Source of the DNA: Muribaculaceae bacterium
GTDB lineage: Bacteria > Bacteroidota > Bacteroidia > Bacteroidales > Muribaculaceae
Reading direction: 5' to 3'
Length of the DNA: 9,513 bases
Assembly: GCA_029057255.1 (NCBI GenBank)
Contig: JAICZO010000361.1
Location: forward strand, 1-9,513
Of this stretch, positions 7,576 to 9,513 are shown in pieces. The first letter of the stretch is position 1; each line of letters opens with the position of its first letter. The translations under genes and the position numbers were made by a program. Below the pieces are notes generated by a model, which was not told where the DNA came from, ran no database searches, and worked only from the letters and a program-made list of their open reading frames with translations.

Positions 7576-8769
7576 TTACTTTATAGAGTCGGCCGGAGCT
7601 GCCGGCACGGGACGTACTTTCATGTTGTGGCGCAGCTTGTGGTAACCTTCGACCACGATATCCTCGCCTGCGGCAAGACCGCGCTCGACGATGATGCTGT
7701 TGCCGAGCTCGGGACCGGTCTCGACGAATCGACGCTCGACGATGCTGTCGGGGCGCACCACATATATATATGCGCCGCCCTTCTCGATTTCAATTGCTTT
7801 GGCGGGTACTTCGATGGCGTCGGTACGGACATCGACCAGCACCTTGACCTTGGTGAACTCGCCGGGCAGCAGGGCATGCTCAGGGTTGGGCATCTCGGCA
7901 CGCACCGAGAACGTACCTGTCGAGGGGTCGACCTGGGGCGACGCGAAGTCAACCACGCCGCGGTGGGGATACTGGGTACCGTCGGCGAGAGTGACAGTCA
8001 CATATGAGTCCTGACGGTCCGTGCCGTCGCGATGTCCGAGATTGACGTTGCGGTCCTTGCTCTTGAGATAGTCGAGCGATGTCATCGAGAAGTCGACCAG
8101 CACCGTGTCGCTCTTGACGACAGTGGCGAGCAGCGACTTGCCCGAGGGACCCACGAGCGAGCCTATGTCGGCGCTGCGCTCTGAGATATATCCGGCGATA
8201 GGACTGCTGACAGTGGTGTAGCTCAGCGTCAGCTCGGCCTGGGTAAGGTCGGCCTGGGCCACACTCTCCTCGGCCTTGGCGCTCTCGTAGGCGGCCTCGG
8301 CATTGTCGAGGTCAAGCTGCGATGCCGCATTCTGCTCGAAAAGGGGGCGGATGCGGGCAAGGTCACGCTCAGCCTTGAGAGCGTTGGCCTTTGCCTTGTT
8401 GAGCTGTGCGCGAGCCTTCTCGGCACGCGCGCGATATACCTTGCGGTCGATTACGAAGAGGGTCTGACCCTTGTTGATGTGTGTACCTTCCTCGAAGAGT
8501 ATGCGCTCGAGATATCCCTCGACGCGCGCGCGTATCTCCACGAACTGCTGTGCGCGGATACGGCCTACATACTCACCGTATATGTTTACGTCCGACTCCT
8601 TGACAGGCTCGACAGTGACCACCGGCAGGGGCGCGGCTTTTTCTTCACGTCCGATGATTTTAATGACGGCCACTGCGACAATGGCCACAACAATTGCAGC
8701 AATCACGCCATAGACTGCATAGCGACGGGTATTCTTCATTCTGTCGTGGGATAATTTCTTGGGTTTCAT
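7576..8769 (-). CDS. RND efflux periplasmic adaptor (membrane fusion protein, AcrA/MexA type)
   Basis: First gene of the efflux operon, 397 residues. The N-terminus has a basic stretch and a long hydrophobic segment (about residues 17-40, YAVYGVIAAIVVAIVAVAVI), then PVVTVEPVKESDVNIYGEYVG, the usual adaptor entry strand. The lipoyl-like half-motif VEIRARVEGYLERILFEEG is at about residues 72-90. An alpha-hairpin rich in Ala, Lys, Glu and Gln follows at about 110-180, then the second lipoyl half (TVSSPIAGYISERSADIG), beta-barrel and membrane-proximal domains (FSVRAEMPNPEHALLPGEFTKV, family-typical). Unlike AcrA or MexA there is no lipobox cysteine, so anchoring is probably through an uncleaved helix. 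A second in-frame ATG at 8739 (MKNTRRYAVYG, 387 residues) is an equally plausible start; neither has a Shine-Dalgarno motif. The adaptor would bridge the pump and the outer membrane channel in the periplasm. Confidence 0.95.
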   Translation of the reverse strand: MKPKKLSHDRMKNTRRYAVYGVIAAIVVAIVAVAVIKIIGREEKAAPLPVVTVEPVKESDVNIYGEYVGRIRAQQFVEIRARVEGYLERILFEEGTHINKGQTLFVIDRKVYRARAEKARAQLNKAKANALKAERDLARIRPLFEQNAASQLDLDNAEAAYESAKAEESVAQADLTQAELTLSYTTVSSPIAGYISERSADIGSLVGPSGKSLLATVVKSDTVLVDFSMTSLDYLKSKDRNVNLGHRDGTDRQDSYVTVTLADGTQYPHRGVVDFASPQVDPSTGTFSVRAEMPNPEHALLPGEFTKVKVLVDVRTDAIEVPAKAIEIEKGGAYIYVVRPDSIVERRFVETGPELGNSIIVERGLAAGEDIVVEGYHKLRHNMKVRPVPAAPADSIK

Positions 8770-8789
8770 TATCGTTTCGAGCTTTAGCA

Positions 8790-8807
8790 GCCCCGGTCTC
8801 CCGGAGC
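8790..8807 (-). promoter_or_regulatory. GC-rich leader hairpin with GAGA tetraloop upstream of the efflux operon
   Basis: Read on the minus strand, GCTCCGG (8807-8801), GAGA (8800-8797), CCGGGGC (8796-8790) forms a 7-pair stem with one G-U pair and a GNRA-type tetraloop. It lies within the predicted 5' leader, 20 bases before the first possible start codon and just downstream of the predicted transcription start. On the plus strand the G-U position becomes a C-A mismatch, so the structure is better on the efflux transcript. No U-run follows, which argues against attenuation by termination. A role in mRNA stability or translation is inference. Confidence 0.45.
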
Positions 8808-8827
8808 ATAATGTGATGTATTCATTA

Positions 8828-8835
8828 CAAAGATA
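8828..8835 (-). promoter_or_regulatory. Bacteroidota -7 promoter element for the efflux operon
   Basis: The minus strand reads TATCTTTG, followed by TAATGAA, an exact match to the Bacteroidota housekeeping -7 consensus TAnnTTTG. Transcription would start a few bases downstream, around 8820, giving a leader of about 50 bases before the ATG at 8769. A convincing -33 TTTG box at the expected spacing is not visible; the nearest similar bases are TTTA at 8859-8862, 23 bases from the -7 box, which is somewhat far. A missing -33 box may indicate modest or activator-aided expression. The element lies between the upstream terminator and the adaptor gene, which supports its assignment. Confidence 0.65.
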
Positions 8836-8872
8836 ACGTTTTGTATAGCACTATGGTTTAAAGCAGACTATT

Positions 8873-8919
8873 AAAAAAACGAAAAAAGGCATGAAAGGAG
8901 GATAGCCTTCCATGCCTTT
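8873..8919 (-). terminator. Rho-independent terminator of the biotin-dependent (de)carboxylase gene
   Basis: On the minus strand, a 9-bp perfect outer stem (AAAGGCATG at 8911-8919 pairing with CATGCCTTT at 8885-8893) is followed, after one mismatch, by a 4-bp inner stem (8906-8909 with 8895-8898) and a 7-base loop. Directly after the stem comes a U-rich tail TTTTTTCGTTTTTTT (8887-8873). It lies 24 bases past the stop codon at 8944-8946. This is a strong intrinsic terminator for the gene transcribed leftward from 9513 and separates it from the efflux operon. The outer stem has an A-run on its other side, but the plus strand has no gene upstream that needs it. Confidence 0.9.
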
Positions 8920-8943
8920 GTATCAGATTAGGTAAGATGAGTG

Positions 8944-9513
8944 TTATTCGAATTCGATAAGTATCGCGTCAGCTCCGACAACTTCGTTAGGCTTCACAAA
9001 GATGCGCTTTACAGTGTGCTCTGCCTCGGCGGTGACGTCGTTCTCCATCTTCATTGCCTCGTAGACCAGGAGCAGGTCGCCTTTCTTCACCTTGTCGCCG
9101 GGCTTGACGTCGACCGAGATGATGCGGCCGCCCATAGGAGCCTGGAGAGTGGGGCCTGTGATAGGCTCTTGCGATACAGCTTCCTCGACCTTCTCCTCGA
9201 CAGCTGCGGGAGCGGTAGCCTTGTACTCTTCTTCACGACGCTTGCGCAGGAAGGTATTGGCCACGGTGGGCAGGAGTTCGAGAAGCAGCTCTTCCTCGCG
9301 GTTGGATGCCAGAGGCACGTTGCCGAACTCGGGCAGAGTGGGGTTGGCGGGGCGCTTGTACGACGAAGTGTCGTAGGGCTTCTCCACGGGGCTGCCGGTG
9401 ATTTTCTCGCGGAAGGCGGGGTCGATAGCCACGGGGTTGTGGCCGTACTCACCCTTGACGAGGCTGACGAACTGGTTGGAGGGGTTGGAGTAGTCAGGCT
9501 GGCCTTTCTTGCG
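8944..9513 (-). CDS. Biotin-dependent carboxylase/decarboxylase alpha-type subunit, C-terminal part (oxaloacetate decarboxylase alpha / pyruvate carboxylase subunit B-like)
   Basis: The frame is open from the window edge to the TAA-side stop at 8944-8946, giving 189 residues of a longer protein. The first ~100 residues (SNQFVSLVKGEYGHNPVAID, FREKITGSP, EELLLELLP) resemble the conserved carboxyltransferase tail of the PYC/OADA family. A Glu/Ala/Pro-rich linker follows, then a biotinyl domain starting near LQAPMGGRIISVDVKPGD. The biotin attachment motif is EAMKMEN; its Lys is encoded at 9049-9051 and has 34 residues after it, the usual distance from the C-terminus. The biotin arm would shuttle carboxyl groups between pyruvate/oxaloacetate (or a related acceptor) and a partner subunit. 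Which reaction it serves cannot be told without the catalytic N-terminal part and neighbouring genes. A GTG at 9432 is internal, because the same protein family continues upstream of it. A strong terminator follows. Confidence 0.88.
   Translation of the reverse strand, partial: RKKGQPDYSNPSNQFVSLVKGEYGHNPVAIDPAFREKITGSPVEKPYDTSSYKRPANPTLPEFGNVPLASNREEELLLELLPTVANTFLRKRREEEYKATAPAAVEEKVEEAVSQEPITGPTLQAPMGGRIISVDVKPGDKVKKGDLLLVYEAMKMENDVTAEAEHTVKRIFVKPNEVVGADAILIEFE

Noticed and set aside
7752..7776. Inverted repeat GGCGCA / TGCGCC around an ATATATATAT run inside the adaptor gene
   Set aside because: The bases encode a conserved-looking stretch (GAYIYVVRPD) using alternating TAT/ATA codons. 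The arms are only 6 bp, and no promoter or gene boundary is near, so coding explains it.
9430..9432. GTG as the start of a stand-alone small biotin carrier protein
   Set aside because: The frame continues upstream to the window edge with family-typical sequence (SNQFVSLVKGEYGHNP), so this is the tail of a larger subunit.

Overview
The window looks like ordinary chromosomal DNA from a GC-rich member of the Bacteroidales (Bacteroidota). The evidence is a PorT-type outer membrane barrel, a LysM-family/periplasmic-binding-fold protein of the Bacteroidales type, start codons preceded by A-rich sequence rather than Shine-Dalgarno motifs, and a textbook Bacteroidota -7 promoter box (TATCTTTG) upstream of the efflux operon. 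A Muribaculaceae-like or Alistipes-like genome would fit the base composition, but the sequence alone does not settle the family.

Layout. (1) Bases 1-3049, plus strand: a tightly packed run of three genes. These are the C-terminal part of a periplasmic-binding-fold protein, a PorT-family outer membrane barrel overlapping it by 4 bp, and the DNA recombination/repair ATPase radA 4 bp further on. (2) Bases 3062-8769, minus strand, convergent with radA: a complete tripartite RND efflux operon. In transcription order it encodes the periplasmic adaptor (MFP), the HAE1/AcrB-type inner membrane pump and the TolC/NodT-type outer membrane lipoprotein. The spacing is 6 bp between the first two genes and a 4-bp overlap between the last two. 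(3) Bases 8770-8943, non-coding: the Rho-independent terminator of the upstream gene, then the efflux promoter, then a short leader with a GC-rich hairpin capped by a GAGA tetraloop. (4) Bases 8944-9513, minus strand: the C-terminal part of a biotin-dependent carboxylase/decarboxylase alpha-type subunit, with its biotin-lysine motif in the usual place.

The three efflux proteins should assemble into one trans-envelope pump driven by the proton motive force. The substrate cannot be read from the sequence. No regulator gene lies next to the operon in this window, so control is likely in trans or through the 174-bp intergenic region. RadA works in the cytoplasm on branched recombination intermediates. 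Its linkage to two envelope genes looks like operon packing rather than an obvious shared pathway.

I did not find a previously undescribed system. The non-coding details between 8790 and 8919 and the radA/efflux junction hairpin are the parts most worth a second look. No tRNA, rRNA, CRISPR array, insertion sequence or phage gene was seen, and no stretch above 300 bases lacks a gene.
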